NCBI GenBank assembly: GCA_949752795.1
Contig: OX457062.1
Coordinates: 92,183,777-92,247,776 of the forward strand
From: Hyperoodon ampullatus
Lineage: Eukaryota; Chordata; Mammalia; Artiodactyla; Ziphiidae
Length of the DNA: 64,000 bases
Direction: 5' to 3'
Notes under the pieces: generated by a model
Seen by the model: the letters and a program-made list of their open reading frames with translations, nothing else
What the model was told of the DNA's origin: nothing
Databases searched by the model: none
Position numbers and translations under genes: made by a program
Shown here: piece by piece, positions 1 through 11,964 of the stretch
Numbering within the stretch: position 1 is the first letter of the stretch
How the letters are laid out: each line of letters starts with the position of its first letter

Positions 1-377
1 TCGGAGGATGCCTTGAGGGGGGGTCTTCTTAGGGGATCTTCTCAGGGAGCTGAGTGTGGTGAGTCGAGCTGAGAGAAGGTGGTGTCTGTGTGAGCATGGG
101 TGTCCAATGGACTTCATATCGCTAATTTCTAGGGTCAAAAAGTTATGGTTTTGGAATTTTCTGTTCTTTTGTATTATCCATGTTTCTTCTCCCCTGTATC
201 ATCATCTTTCCATTTGGACTTGGCTCTGAGTTTCACAGTTTCTGCTGTGGTGAATTGCACTGCACATACTTAAAGCCACTCCAAGACTTTTCTAGTTGCA
301 CGTGGGTATTCAGGAAGACAATTTGATTCAGAGCATGAGCTATGTCTTACTGGGTTTCTGCTGCCTTGTTGTCTAAA
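1..377. other. Unique sequence, no feature recognised
   Basis: I recognise no exon, RNA gene or repeat here. The first 60 bases are G-rich, then the sequence becomes ordinary mixed composition. It ends where a hAT-type element begins. Confidence 0.5.
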
Positions 378-692
378 GTAATGTTATCCCACAGACATAG
401 AATACAAACCACACCATGAGCCATTTATAATTTAAAAACTTATGGTAACCACTTAAAAAAGTGAAAATAAAGAGGTGAAATTAATTTTAATAATATATTT
501 TATTTAACCCAATATATCCAAAATTTTATTACCTTTATATGTAATCAATATAAAATTGTTAATGAGATATTTGACATTCTTTTAAGCCAAACTGGTGAAT
601 TCTAATGTGTATTTTACACTTGCAACACATCTCAGTTTGGACTAGCCACATTTCGTATGCCTCATGGCTGCCGTGTTGGACAGCACGGCTCT
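378..692 (+). mobile_element. hAT-Charlie non-autonomous DNA transposon, MER33-like
   Basis: The AT-rich core around 470-560 (ttaataatatattttattta, then an 'aacccaatatatcc' stretch) and the right end 'ttggacagcacggctctg' at about 675-692 match my memory of the MER33 family, whose ends read CAGTGCTGTCC. The left terminal repeat is degraded or missing. It encodes no protein; such elements were moved by a hAT transposase supplied elsewhere. It is an old fossil shared by many placental mammals. The exact family name is from memory. Confidence 0.7.
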
Positions 693-1026
693 GTATGCAT
701 AAGTAGACAATATTTGAACAAACATTTTAAAATTAAAAAGCATTTCTGAATTATTTATTACACAGTCAAGTTCTGATATAAATTGCTGTAAGTTTTCTCT
801 TCAAGGCTCTCATAAAGAATGAGGGGATGTTAGAGGGTTCTAGGGTTTATCATCAGGGAAAGGGTTAATGTGTGTTTTCTCAAACCTACCATTCACTCTG
901 GAATTAACACAGCATCAATGAATTATGATCTCTCCCTCCTCTTTTGCTTTATGTTTTGCTGTACCTTGAGCTCAGATCTACCTAAGAACCAAGAAATGAC
1001 AAGACTGTTGATTTTAGATAGTGATT
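693..1026. other. Unique sequence, no feature recognised
   Basis: AT-rich sequence between the hAT element and a SINE. No gene, RNA or repeat identified. Confidence 0.5.
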
Positions 1027-1041
1027 AGGATTTGACCATGT

Positions 1042-1407
1042 CTTTTTTTTAATAAATAATTTTTTATTTATCTTAATTTTAATTTTGGCTGCGTTGGATC
1101 TTTGTTGCTGTGAGCGGGTTTTCTCTGGTTGCAGCGAGCGGGGGCTAATCTTTGTTGTGGTGTGCGGGCTTCTCACTGCGGTGGCTTCTCTTGTTGTGGA
1201 GCACGGGCTCTAGGCACGCGGGCTTCAGTAGTTGTGGCACTTGGGCTCAGGAGTTGTGGCTCACGGGCTCTAGAGTGCAGGCTCAGTAGTTGTGGCACGT
1301 GGGCTTAGTTGCTCTGCGGCATGTGGGATCTTCCCAGACCAGGGCTGGAACCTGTGTCCCCTGCATTGACAGGCGGATTCTTAACCACTGTGCCACCAAG
1401 GAAGCCC
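1042..1407 (-). mobile_element. CHR-type SINE, long form (tRNA-Glu derived)
   Basis: The element lies reversed: an A/T-rich tail at 1042-1085 (the poly(A) end) and the tRNA-like head at 1330-1407, ending in the 'ccaaggaagccc' head sequence. A 15-bp exact target-site duplication, aggatttgaccatgt, occurs at 1027-1041 and 1408-1422, which proves L1-style retroposition. The middle contains the repeated 'cagtagttgtggc' modules of the undeleted form. It is non-coding; the head holds the RNA polymerase III promoter boxes. The open frames at 982-1176 and 1283-1474 are spurious readings across it. Confidence 0.93.
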
Positions 1408-1422
1408 AGGATTTGACCATGT

Positions 1423-1794
1423 TTGATGTAAGCCCAGTCTTACAGTAGCTGCACTTTAAGTGGTTTCCACACAATCTTAGTTTTTGGTGCTATCGTCCTC
1501 GAAAGTAATGTTCTGTGCTTATTTTCATGTGGTTGTGTTCTCATGAAGAAAAAGGATACTTTTTATACTTGTAGCTTCTTACCTGAACTCAACTGAAGGA
1601 ATTCTAAGGAGCGATAGCCATGACCAATGGAGCCAGAGGCACCAAAAAACACCTCTCAAAGGCTTGGCACCCCCATTCTTGGGCTAAATATCTTATTCTG
1701 GGGGAGAGCAGTATCACAGATATTTGGTGCGTCTGTCATTCCGTTGATGGGAACTTTAGTCATTGGCACTTCCACACGTTTACGAAAGAATGAT
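1423..1794. other. Unique sequence, no feature recognised
   Basis: No gene or repeat recognised. Ordinary composition without an open frame of interest. Confidence 0.45.
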
Positions 1795-1965
1795 GGTTAA
1801 TGTTGTTAATTATTTATCATTGAACATCAACTATGAACGGAACACTCTGGTAGGTGTGGTGAGATACAAAAGTAGAGGCCATCCTCCCTGCCCCCAAAGA
1901 GCTTAGCCTGATGGTGAAGATGATACACGTCCTAGTTGAGGTTCTAAAGTGTTAGAGCAGAGCTA
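1795..1965 (-). mobile_element. LINE-2 (L2) 3'-region fossil
   Basis: The text 'catcaactatgaacggaaca' at about 1825 followed by 'gcccccaaagagcttagcc' at about 1890 is a worn version of the reverse-complemented L2 3' end ('...gcactgt...', '...gagctcacagtc'). No boundaries or target-site duplication survive, as expected for an element this old. Confidence 0.5.
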
Positions 1966-2582
1966 TCAGCAGGGTACCAGATGACCCTGAGGTCCTGTAA
2001 GATCCAGTGAACGAACCTTTGCCAAGGACTCTTTCATGCCAGGAGATGGACTAGGTGTCAGTGACAACTAAGGTGAAGACAGTTTCTCTTCCTACTGATA
2101 TCCTAATCTACTGTGAGACATGGGTAAAAAACCACCTGCAGTGCCATGGGAGATGTGATATAATGGAGAAACACAACTCCAGAAAGGCAGAGGAAGGAGA
2201 GACTAAGACCTCCAGTCCAAGTTGGGGTCATGTCTTTAGAGGCAATGATGATGCGGCTGGCTTTCAAAATAGGAGTTCACGGGCAGGAAAGGGAGATGGA
2301 AGCAGCCTGGAAAGAAAGGGGCAGGAGTGAAGGCGAAGGTGGTCCTGGGGCTGGTGAGCCCTGGAGAAAGGTCACACCTGAGCAAGTTCTCCCCAGATCA
2401 TCTGATCCTGTCTTAGGGCACTTGATTCAAATACTGCTTGTGTTATGTTCTCTACAGTTCATGGATGTTTAAAAAATTATTAACAGTTACTAAGAATGGA
2501 TAATTTATTGCTTTCATTATTATTTAAAAAGTACCACATCAGTGACTATTTTGGTTTAGTTGCTGTGATAGTGAGGATCCAC
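1966..2582. other. Unique sequence, possibly more degraded L2
   Basis: Purine-rich stretches at 2160-2380 such as 'ggcaggaaagggagatgg' have the flavour of reversed L2 body sequence, but I cannot support that firmly. Open frames at 2055-2330 and 2230-2472 overlap each other in different frames and show no recognisable domain. Confidence 0.3.
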
Positions 2583-2812
2583 GTCATGGTGGTTAAGAGC
2601 TGACTCTGGAAGCCATAGTGCCTAGATTCAAATCCCAGCATTGCCACTTAAAACTGTGCTGTTTAGCCCTTCTGTACTTCAGCTTCTCCATCTGTAATGT
2701 GGAAAATAATAATAGCATCTCCCTCAAAGGTTTTTCTTAGTAATAAAATGAGTTGAGATTTGGGAAGGGCACAGAATAATGTCTGCTTCATGGTAAGTAT
2801 CCTAAATGTTAA
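2583..2812 (+). mobile_element. MIR SINE fossil
   Basis: Sequence order matches MIR: 'gattcaaatcccagcattgc' (B-box-like part) at 2625, then 'ttcagcttctccatctgtaa' at 2679, then 'aataataatagcatctccc', then 'gcacagaataatgtctgc'. The match is nearly full length, with a typical divergence for a repeat of this age. Confidence 0.85.
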
Positions 2813-3234
2813 ATTAAATGAAGGCAGTACACAAAATTCTAGTGCCTAGTGATGGCAAACAGCTTTCTGTGTGACTGGCATGTGATAAGGACATTGATGA
2901 TTTTTTTTTTGAAAGGGTTAATTTGCTTGTTGTCCAGCTGGTCTGAAGTCATCAGTGACGCTCACTGACATGAATGAAGAGTGCAGTAGGCATCCCTGCA
3001 GTGGGATTGTACAAGTTTTATATTTTATTTTAGTACATGCTAGAAACACTTTTATTTGTTCAGAATATCTAAATGATCCACGTCAAAAAACTTGTGTATG
3101 AAATATCCAGAAACGCAGGTCTCAGAGAATATGTGAGAATGTGTATACATCATTGTTGGATCATATATGGAAATAGTACTTTTGTAAGTAAAAGCAGAAC
3201 CTCGTCATATTTCAATGATTGATTGATTTGCATT
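2813..3234. other. Unique sequence, no feature recognised
   Basis: AT-rich unique sequence with a T10 run at about 2901-2910. No gene or repeat recognised. Confidence 0.4.
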
Positions 3235-3625
3235 CATGTAAAATTGTTAAAGAAAATTACAAATAGGCATAAAAGTAAAGAGAATAGTATAGTGACCCCT
3301 TATATACCCATCATTTAGATTTTAACAGTTTTTTTGGTTGAGGTATTTTAAAGCAAATCCCATAAATCATGGCATTTGAACCCCTAAATATTTGATTAGA
3401 AATTTAGGAAGTTTATTTTCTTGTATAACTGCATTATCCCACCAGCAATAATCTCTTTTTGATACATCCCATCTATATTCAAAATGCCCCAGTTGACCCC
3501 AAACGGCTTTTACAGAGTTTGCTTGAATCAAGACACAAACAAGGCCTACCAGTGTCCAGTGCATTTGGTTATCAAGACCCTTATGTTTCTCTTAATCTAG
3601 GATGGTCTGAATTTCAGTGTTAGTT
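3235..3625 (-). mobile_element. Old L1 (L1ME-type) 3' region
   Basis: Reversed L1 3'-UTR text is visible: 'tatacccatcatttagattt' at 3303, 'cccctaaatatttgattag' at 3380, 'attcaaaatgccccagttg' at 3477, and a 'gcatttggttatcaagaccc' stretch at 3561. The order and spacing fit the 3'-UTR of an old mammalian L1. The 65-residue frame at 3367-3564 is a spurious reading of it. Confidence 0.7.
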
Positions 3626-4434
3626 TGAGAGCGTTTTATTGTGTGATGGGCTCCAGGTCTGAGACCTAGTTGAAACCAGGTGTTGGGTGTGGCCTCATTC
3701 ACCTTAGGTAGAAATACTTTTATCAACATAGTTAAATGATAATTATCTCCCAACCAGTTTTAATGTCAATTTTAAGTATTCTAGGCACGGAGGGAGGCAC
3801 CAAAGGCCCAGAAATGAATGCAATATGATCCCTGGGCTCAGAAATCAGGCAGAGAGTTTCTGCACTTTGACCATGAAAGTTTCTGCTGTATGACCCACCA
3901 GAGGATGAGATCTTGAGGGTGAGGGAGGAGGGTGGCTGCCTCTGGGGAGCAAAGTGCAGTGCTGCAGATTTTGGCTCATGGCTTTTCTTTACATCAGACA
4001 ACTGAGAATGCTGGTAATTTTACAGCCCAGTTGGAAAGGGGCCTAGTGGTTAGAGACGGGAGATGCTGAGGTCTGCCCTCCATCCTAACAGCCTCTCTCT
4101 TAGGGCCATACTGTCTGATGTTTCCTTCCTCCATGGGTATAAATTGTGTCGAGTCTCCACAAATAGCCAAGCCCTGGAGAGCGTTTGAGAAATGGTTAAT
4201 ATCTCCTAGGAAGCGTCATTCTAAAGAAAGCACACACAAAATATTTTCCGCCTTAGGTCTTTGCTTTATATCTATGTTCTTCCTTCTAATTTGGAAGGAA
4301 ATCCTGAAGGTGGTAAGTTTACTGAGAAGAAAGGAGAAAGTTTTTTTTTCCTTCAGGAACATGTATGTTAGGGAGAAAGCATGTTCCAAACACCTGAGGT
4401 GGACCAGGAGGACGTGGAGAGAAGATTGTGGGAG
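3626..4434. other. Unique sequence with chance open frames
   Basis: Contains open frames of 89 residues (minus, 3732-4001) and 122 residues (plus, 4118-4486). The latter overlaps an 84-residue frame on the other strand at 4216-4470, so neither has a claim from length alone. No domain, signal peptide or splice context that I can trust. I see no repeat before 4435. Confidence 0.4.
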
Positions 4435-4548
4435 TGCGGAAGGCCTGGGCTTGAATTCCTTTCTCTTCACTCAGCAGCTATTTTAACTTGAACAGGTCTC
4501 AGAACTTGCATGAATTCCAATTTTTTAAATCTACAACATGGGTGTAAG
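4435..4548 (+). mobile_element. MIR SINE fossil, left part (split by L1)
   Basis: 'gcctgggcttgaattccttt' at 4442 followed by 'atctacaacatgggtgtaag' at 4529 corresponds to the middle of MIR. The element resumes after the L1 insertion at 5220. Confidence 0.65.
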
Positions 4549-5219
4549 CTAGTTAGAATGGGCATCGTCAGAAAATCTCCAAACAACAAAGGCTGGAGAG
4601 GGTATGGAGAAAGGGGAACCCTCTTGCACTGTTGGTGGGAATGTAAATTGATACAGCCACTATGGAGAACAGTATGGAGGTTCCTTAAAAAACTAAAAAT
4701 AGAGTTACCATATGACCCAGCAACCCCACTACTGGACATATACCCTGAGAAAATCATAATTCAAAAAGACACATGCAGCCCAATGTTCACTGCAGCACTA
4801 TTTACAATAGCCAGGTCATGGAAGCAACCTAAATGCCCATTGACAGACGAATGGATAAAGAAGATGTGGTACATATACACAGTGGAATATTACTCAGCCA
4901 TAAAAAGGAACGAAACTGGGTCATTTGTTGAGACGTGGATGGATCTAGAGACTGTCATACAGAGTGAAGTAAGTCAGAAAGAGAAAAACAAATATCGTAT
5001 ATTAATGCATATATGTGGAACCTAGAAAAATGGTCCAGATGAACCGGTTTGCAGGGCAGAAATAGAGACACAGATGTAGAGAACAAACGTATGGACACCA
5101 AGGGGGGAAAGTGGCGGGTGGTGGTGGTGGTGGGATGAATTGGGAGATTGGGATTGACATGTATACACTGATGTGTATAAAATTGATGACTAATAAGAAC
5201 CTGCTGTATAAAAAAAAAC
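4549..5219 (+). mobile_element. 5'-truncated L1 retrotransposon, ORF2 C-terminus plus 3'-UTR
   Basis: This is the last part of an L1 copy. An uninterrupted frame to a stop at 5025 encodes about 155 residues of the ORF2 C-terminal region, recognisable by [28 protein letters not shown] and EYYSAIKRNE. A 3'-UTR of about 190 bp with a GGT-rich run at 5115-5135 and an A tail at 5211-5218 follows. A 10-bp duplication, tgggtgtaag, flanks it (4539-4548 and 5220-5229). It interrupts a MIR. The intact frame suggests a fairly recent insertion. It lacks the endonuclease and reverse-transcriptase domains, so it cannot move itself. Confidence 0.92.
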
Positions 5220-5290
5220 TGGGTGTAAGAATGCCTTTTTCATACAGTCTGTAATGAAGATGAAATAAAAGATTATAGTTCTGAAATTTT
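5220..5290 (+). mobile_element. MIR SINE fossil, right part
   Basis: The text after the L1 tail repeats 'tgggtgtaag' and continues through a 'gaagatgaaataaaagatta' stretch at 5247, the expected MIR continuation after the 'catctgtaaaatggg' segment. Confidence 0.5.
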
Positions 5291-6354
5291 CTGGGTTTTG
5301 CAGCCCCCCCTTTACAGATAGGAAAGGACTGCTATCACTGCCATTAGGAGGAGGAAACCTGTCTCAGTTCTTTGGAAGAATAAATAGTTGTGAGAGTGCT
5401 GTGTAGACTAGAGGACGGTCAGCCAAGGTCTTCAAAACTCAGAATGAAGAAAGGTTCAAGATCATGTATTTATTTATTTCCAGAATAAAGAATGATGGGA
5501 GGACTGAGGAATTTTTAAGAAATGACGTAACTTAGTCTCTGTTAGTTTAGGAGCAAGAATAAATTTAAATTGACCTTGCAGACATTGAGGTAGGCTGGAT
5601 GCCTTCACTGGCAGTGTTAATTAGGAGAGCCTCTGCTTCACTATGAAACAGGGTTATAATAATGAAAAATAGGCCTTTTGAACATAGGTCTGAATTGGAT
5701 AGATGACTGGCTCTTCTATAATGTAGAGAGGGCAGTGAATTCCTGGTTCGATAGTCAGTTGATGATGTGCACAGAAATCGTGACTTCAATGCTAGGCAGA
5801 AAAAGAAAGGGGAGATTAGACTCTCTGACCCTCACGCAACTGGGAGTCAGAAAACTTCAGGAGGGTGTGACAGAAAGGCAGATTCTAGAACCAGAGGAAG
5901 GTTGGAAAACCATAAATCCTACACTCAGATATCCTGTGGTGGTTTAAATCATTTTGTTTTGTTAGCATTTTGGGTGCTCGATCTATGCCATATTACAATA
6001 CGTGGTGATGTCAACCTTATATTGATGGCAGCCCCCTTCTGTGTTCTAGGCATTCTTGGATGGTCATTAAATGAACCGAGCATATGCTGACATGCTCAAA
6101 TGAGCACTTGTGGAATCTCCAGTAGAAAGCCATGGAATTGGAGGATGACGGGGGAAGGTCAAGAAATATCAAATAAGTGGAGTGGTGAAATTCAGAGTAA
6201 CAAAGGGTTGCTTGTATAACAGCACATCACACACATCTATTTTGGTAGTGTTAGTGTACTGTCCAAAATAAAGGACAATTAAAAAAATTGAGCACATCAC
6301 AACTACATCACATCACCACCATAAGAAATGACCATTTCTATTTCTTTAGTATCA
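5291..6354. other. Unique sequence, no feature recognised
   Basis: Frames of 74-107 residues at 5565-6090 overlap in several phases and show no family. No repeat recognised in this kilobase. Confidence 0.45.
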
Positions 6355-6565
6355 TCTGTTTCTGTATCACACATTATATTTGTTGAACATCTGCTGTGTG
6401 GGAGCTCACCACAGTGCTGGGTGTATGTGAAGAAATAGCCTTCATTAGCCAATGAGAGAGTAAGATCAAGCAAGATGAAAACGGAACAGTAACCAGGGCT
6501 CAGTAAATACTAAGGTGTTAGTGGCAAGATCCATTTCTGATGAATGGGAAGAGGATTGATGCAAA
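6355..6565 (-). mobile_element. L2 3'-region fossil
   Basis: 'tttgttgaacatctgctgtg' at 6379 and 'cacagtgctgggtgtatgtg' at 6410 are the reversed L2 end ('tattgagcacctactatgtg ... gctgggcactg'). Downstream text 'cagtaaatactaaggtgtta' is consistent. Confidence 0.6.
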
Positions 6566-6639
6566 TAGTTTTTGTTGTGTTTCTTTTCTGGCGGTTTGGG
6601 TGTCACAGATATACTCAGACCTTGCACGGATTCCAAGTT

Positions 6640-6882
6640 GCAAGCATTGAGGTTGTCTAGAGAACTAGAGATGTTGAATGGGTTAGCTACCCCATCCTCT
6701 GTCTCTAGAACCTGCAGACTTTCTATCTCACTGACAGATTTGTAACAAACTGCCCTTAAGACACAATCTTAAGACTTTCTCAATAGAGTATTATCCCCAT
6801 GAGTGCCGGACTGGCTCTGTCTTGGTCAGCTGTAACTCTAGGCCGTCCCATTGTGTTTGAAACAGAGTGGGAATTCAATAAA
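6640..6882 (+). mobile_element. Possible L2 3'-end fossil
   Basis: The final 100 bases ('ccccatgagtgccggactgg', 'tctgtcttgg', 'gaattcaataaataaa') resemble the plus-strand L2 terminus in order, but similarity is weak and the left boundary is arbitrary. Confidence 0.4.
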
Positions 6883-7704
6883 TAAAAAGCTTCATCATTT
6901 TTGGAGAAAAGTCTTCCCTAAAGCTAAAAGGTATATCATAAAACTCTGAGGCCATTGGTTTTTAGTCTGAAAAAGCCTTGGAAATAAACACTTTTAGAAC
7001 CATTTACATTTCTCCCAATGGACAGGACCCTCACCATCACAGGAGCACCCATACGCTTTCTGTCTACACAAGGCATACCCACATAGACTCACTTCTGTCC
7101 GCTTCTTAGTCCTCTGATCTTCGTTATCTAGTTTAGAAGAAGAAGTTAGGGGAAGTGACGTGAGTTGAAAATTGTCCATTATAGGTTTTAAGCCTTAAAA
7201 GACAGTATATCATCAAAGAAATACATCCTTTCTTCGGAGGTGCCTGTATGACTCTTATTTTGAGGGGGGCAAGTCCTCCCTCTCCTTTGGCAACTCCACC
7301 TCTTCCTTTCAGTTTCATCCATCATCTCATTTCTTGAAATGAACTTCCTTTGGGAATGAAAGTTTTGGCATAGCTGGGAGCTTTTAACGGAAATAAGAGA
7401 GAAGACGTCTCTGACATATATAATATGTTCAATATGTTTCCATATATTGCACAATCTCTGATGTGTTACCCAAGATTCATAATGACAGATGGGCCGAGGA
7501 GAAGAAGGAGCACTCCCCAAGTGGGGATGTCTTTAGAAACCAGCACTCCTTCCAAGGTGCTTTGAGCTATTCTGAGCAATTGGGGTTCAACACATTCACC
7601 CCCAGCAGAAGCAGGTTTCTGCCAACACACTGCCTGTGCGAGGTTTGTTGCCTAGCATTTTGCTTCAATCAAGAGTCAAGCCAGGCAGCACAGTCCTAGA
7701 CTTA
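6883..7704. other. Unique sequence, no feature recognised
   Basis: Overlapping minus-strand frames of 61-110 residues at 6994-7520 and a plus frame at 7463-7699 have no recognisable domain. No repeat seen. Confidence 0.45.
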
Positions 7705-7870
7705 GAGCAATCTAGAGCCGGAGGATTGAGTTCCTGTTTTCAGCTGTGTGACGAGTTACTTGACTTCTTTCAACCTGTGATTCTTCAGCCATGTAATAGG
7801 GGTGAGAAGTAGTTTCTGTTCACTTCCCAACTCTGAAATAAGCGATGAGAACTTTTTGAGATAATCGTGC
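7705..7870 (+). mobile_element. MIR SINE fossil
   Basis: 'gattgagttcctgttttcag', 'ctgtgtgacgagttacttga' at 7744 and 'cagccatgtaatagggg' follow the MIR order (tRNA part, 'ctgtgtgaccttgggcaa', 'catctgtaaaatgggg'). Confidence 0.7.
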
Positions 7871-9861
7871 AGATTATGAAAGTCTCATTGTTCTTTGCAG
7901 CTATCCTTTTTACATGTCTAGAGTGGAAATAACTAGGAGGGATGTGTCTTTTCCTTTAGTTTACTCAAACCTAATCTAATCATTTATGACTCAAAATTTC
8001 CTGAAATGCAAACCATACATTCCAGAATAATGCAGAATTTTATTTTAGGGTAAGAGGGATGAGAAGTAATGTGATTTGACCATGTATTACGGGATTAAGA
8101 AAAATTTAAAAACATCTTTTGTTTTTAAATAATTTTTTTAAATGTTTTTAAATTTCACATCTTTTGTGAAAATACAGGGTCAGAACAATAGCTGTACAGT
8201 CATTAGCAATGTTTTCCAGTAAAGTCACTCTAAGAGCATCTTTTACCTTCTCTTATTTTATTTTTCTACCCAGTTTGACTCATGTTATAACAGATCTGAA
8301 TTTATGGAATATTTTATATGCTGTCTTTCTTAACCGTGTTCTGTGAGCTTGAGTTGTTTATCAGAATCTGCTTTTTTTTTTCTGATCACTTTTTTTATTT
8401 GACTTGCACACAGTCTAATTGGTTTTTTCCACCACACCCATACATTGTGCTGACAGAGCCTTTTTAATTTTTTTTTTCCAGCATAGTTTTCCCATCTAGG
8501 ACGTGTGCTTGTTATTGTAGTAAGATAGATAAAATACCTACGTAAAGACAGACTTGGGCTGAACCCGAGTATATTCCCAGATTTATAGTTTGCTAGAGTA
8601 GAAGAGAACTGAGCTGTCTTTGGAATCAATGCCTTAGCTTTGCGGATGAGGCAAGGAAGACTTAAAGAAAGTACCTGGATGTTACAGAATCCGTGATTCA
8701 TCAGGGGAACAACTGCCTTTGGAAGGGAATAACTACCAATGACAGAAACCCTAGGATGTCTCCCTGGGTTAATTTAGGATTTTTTTTTTACTGGAAGTAA
8801 CTGGGGCCATTGGAAGTACAGAAAATTAAGCATATTATCTTGTTTCTCTGAACTAAAAAGAATATTCTTCAAATTGGGAAGACGTTATCCTGTTGCAGAT
8901 TGCAAATCAGAAGGTAACTATAACAGGCAGCTCTACTGGCTGTTCACATATTTCTGGAAAGTGTATAGTAAAACGATGATAAATAATTTTTTTCTTTTTT
9001 GCATTCTTCACATGCCTGCCATGCTGATCACTCCCTGCTTCCCACTGCATACCTTCCCTGCCTCTGCCGCTGCATCCAGCCTAAACACCCATTGCAAATG
9101 TGTCCTCATGAGTTGTTCTCAGCTGGCTTTTGTTCTGGTCTGATCTCAGCCCGTCTCCAAAGGCTTGGCTTGGCAGTCTTACACTCCATTCTGCCTCTGG
9201 TTTTTAGACTTGGTGTTTGGCCTTGGCCTCCATGGAGTCTGGATGTTGATCTGTTCAGTAGATGAGGAAACAGGGCTAAGTGAGAACAGCAAGCCTGAGC
9301 TCCCAGCTGGAGGCAAGAGCTCTTCCAGTTGGGGCTTGTTGATGCAGGGACTATGCCATGCATCACAGAATCACAGTGACAAGATGTGACCACAAAGGGG
9401 GGCTCCTCTATGTCAGGGCCAGTGAGTATGTTCTCACCAGCTTGCCTGCATTAGGGAATCCTGCAGTAACAGTGAGATGCGTGGGACTTCCCTCAAAGGA
9501 ACACCCCACCATGTGTCCAGAACTTGTTATTTTAGGTCCTCAGCCACTCACCATGCCCCCCAGCCATTGTCTAAAGCCTCTTCTCCACTGACCTTATTGT
9601 CCACACCTGTGGTGCACATGCCTCACTCTTTAGAACGAGCACACTATTCGCCATCTATATGACTTGGGTTTTCCTCTGGCTTTACCTTTGTTTCTCCTGT
9701 TCAGTGTGAGCCCCAAGCTTTCAGGTAATAATCCATTCTTTTGCTTCTAGAAACTTCTACAACACCTCCCATTCAGGTGACATTTCACTCCACTCCTTTT
9801 GGGTGGATTCAAGAAAGTGTATAAGTTGTTCCTTAATCAAAATGTAGATACTCTTTAGAGG
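7871..9861. other. Unique sequence, no gene recognised
   Basis: Two kilobases with T-rich runs (8120-8160, 8370-8395, 8466-8479) and overlapping frames at 8874-9662 that appear in three phases and on both strands, so they carry no coding signal. No repeat recognised. Confidence 0.45.
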
Positions 9862-9871
9862 GGTGTGTGTG

Positions 9872-9913
<42 letters not shown>
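9862..9913. repeat. (GT)n microsatellite
   Basis: About 52 bp of GT repeats broken once by 'gact' near 9871 and ending in 'atgtgt'. The long uninterrupted part spans roughly 9875-9906 and is likely polymorphic. Confidence 0.95.
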
Positions 9914-9974
9914 AATACGGCTTCAGAATAGTCATTTAGCTCCTGATTCATACAAAATAGGCATAGAAGTCACA

Positions 9975-10095
9975 GCATGAGGTAGTGGACAGAGTCCTTG
10001 ACAGGGATCAGCAGAGCTGAATTCTATTCCTAGGTCTGCTACTAGCCATTGCTGTGTGACAGTGGACAGTCACAACCTTTATGAAATCTTAGCTG
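9975..10095 (+). mobile_element. MIR SINE fossil
   Basis: 'gaattctattcctaggtctg' at 10019, then 'tagccattgctgtgtgacag' at 10044 and 'agtcacaacctttatgaaat' match the MIR core; the 3' half is missing. Confidence 0.7.
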
Positions 10096-11434
10096 AAAAC
10101 TACAGAGTTGAATCATTTGACACTGACTTCTTTTACAGATTATGGCCATGTGAGACAGACCAACTTAGCATAGATTTGGGGTAACACATGTATGGGAATT
10201 TATTATAGAAGTAGATTAGATCTCTTAACCATCAACTGCAGTGGTTTGGGGATACCTGCAAGATTAATTCAGTGGAAGGGGTTGTACATGTTCATAGCTA
10301 GTAAGTAGAGGGTGATAGAGAGAATACCCAGAGGAGATACATCATTAGCTATTATTCCAGATACTGTGCTTCCATCTGTCTGATACTGTTCACATGACTT
10401 TCTGAGAAAATACTCTTCCTGCAGCACTTGACTGGCATGGGCTATATTTTTGTTTAAGATATTTTGCTCTTCACACATAAACCAATTAACTGTCATATTT
10501 TATCCTTCCAGGAGTATCCAGATACAAGGTTGGCTGACAGCCAGTTTGCTAAGTCCTAGAGGATAATAGCTTATTGTCTATAAACTGCCTTCTTTTAAAG
10601 TCTCTCTATTCAATTCTGGCAGTACTTGTGATACAGAAAATATTTATAAGGCTGTGAAGAAAGGTCATATGTTGGGTGTGAGCTGCCCTGAGTAGCCCAA
10701 GTGATTTTATTTTTCCGTTCAACAGCTCTTGTTGTGGTAGATGACCAAAACATGGACTTGCTTTTCACTGCTGAAAATTTCACCACTGTCTGAAAGCTTT
10801 GATATCGACTTGCTGAGTGGTTTGGAATGGCTCACTGCAATCTTAGGTATATCCTGAAAATACAGATAAATAATAGGAAAATGTATTTAGTCCAATTTGA
10901 TAGTTCAAATTCACAGGGAACAATATCTTGGTATATTTAAGTTTCTCTTCTGTAAAAAATGACCTTCATATTTAAGAGGAAAATCTGCTTTCAACAACTT
11001 CAATGAGAGGGTGATTTTTCTCATCTTAAAAAGCTCATTCAAACCAGCATATTAATGATTTATGAACAAATAAAGGGAGAGTATAAGGGATTACATTTCT
11101 TTTGAACTGTACAAAGTTGTAAAAAGCTTAGAGAAGAAGGACTCGGTTCAAGATAAATGTTTGTTGAACTGATTTATTGAACCTTCTAAATGCTCTTGGA
11201 TGAAAAATTCAAATCTGAACTCATTTTTTTTTATGTTGCTAAGCTTTCTAGAAGAAGGCTTTGAAACTTGAATGAGCATAGGTTTAACCATAATAATCCT
11301 TGATAATTCCAGTTGAGGATGTGGATACTATAACTTTAGTGCAAGAAAGAATGGCAATCAGTTAAGCATCACAGCACCCTAAGAAAAAAGGAAGACCCAT
11401 GTGACCAGTCTTCTGTTTTGAATCCACTTTCATT
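10096..11434. other. Unique sequence, no gene recognised
   Basis: AT-rich. A 75-residue minus-strand frame at 10269-10496 has no recognisable family. No repeat seen. Confidence 0.45.
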
Positions 11435-11862
11435 ATCTCACAATTCAATGAATATTTACTGAGTACCTTCTACGTGCTAGCACATGGCTGCATGTTGTAG
11501 CTACAGTAATAAAGGAGAAATGAATTCCCTGCCTTCAGGGAGTTTACAGTCCAGTGGAAGGGTCTGGACAAGAAAACTGAAAATTATAAGGCAGTGTCAT
11601 CATCAGAGACACACAGGGTGGTTTTGGAATTCGTGGAGCCCAGTCAGGAAGGGCAGGGTGACTTCCTGGGAGAGGGGTGGTCTGGGCTGAGCCCTGAATG
11701 ATAAGTTCTTACAGGTGAAGGGTGGCAGTGGAAGAAGATAGTTGAAAGCAGAGGGAGCAATATGTGTGAAGGGCTTCGATGACAGAGGACAAATGGAACT
11801 AGAGCAGAGAGGGCAAGGGGTGAGTGATCTTTCCTCAGCTGCTCTTCATCATCCCGGAAAGA
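11435..11862 (-). mobile_element. L2 3'-region fossil, about 430 bp
   Basis: Good run of reversed L2: 'caatgaatatttactgagta' at 11445, 'ccctgccttcagggagttta' at 11527, 'gacttcctgggagaggggtg' at 11660, 'gaatgataagttcttacagg' at 11695, and 'agagggagcaatatgtgtga' at 11750. Open frames over it on both strands are not genes. Confidence 0.85.
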
Positions 11863-11964
11863 GCACATTCACTGTGGGTCAGTTGTGTGGCTCTGTGAGC
11901 TGTCATAGAGTGAGTGCTTATCAATGGTTCCCTGCTTGCAAAAAGTACCTTCATTTAAAAAAAA

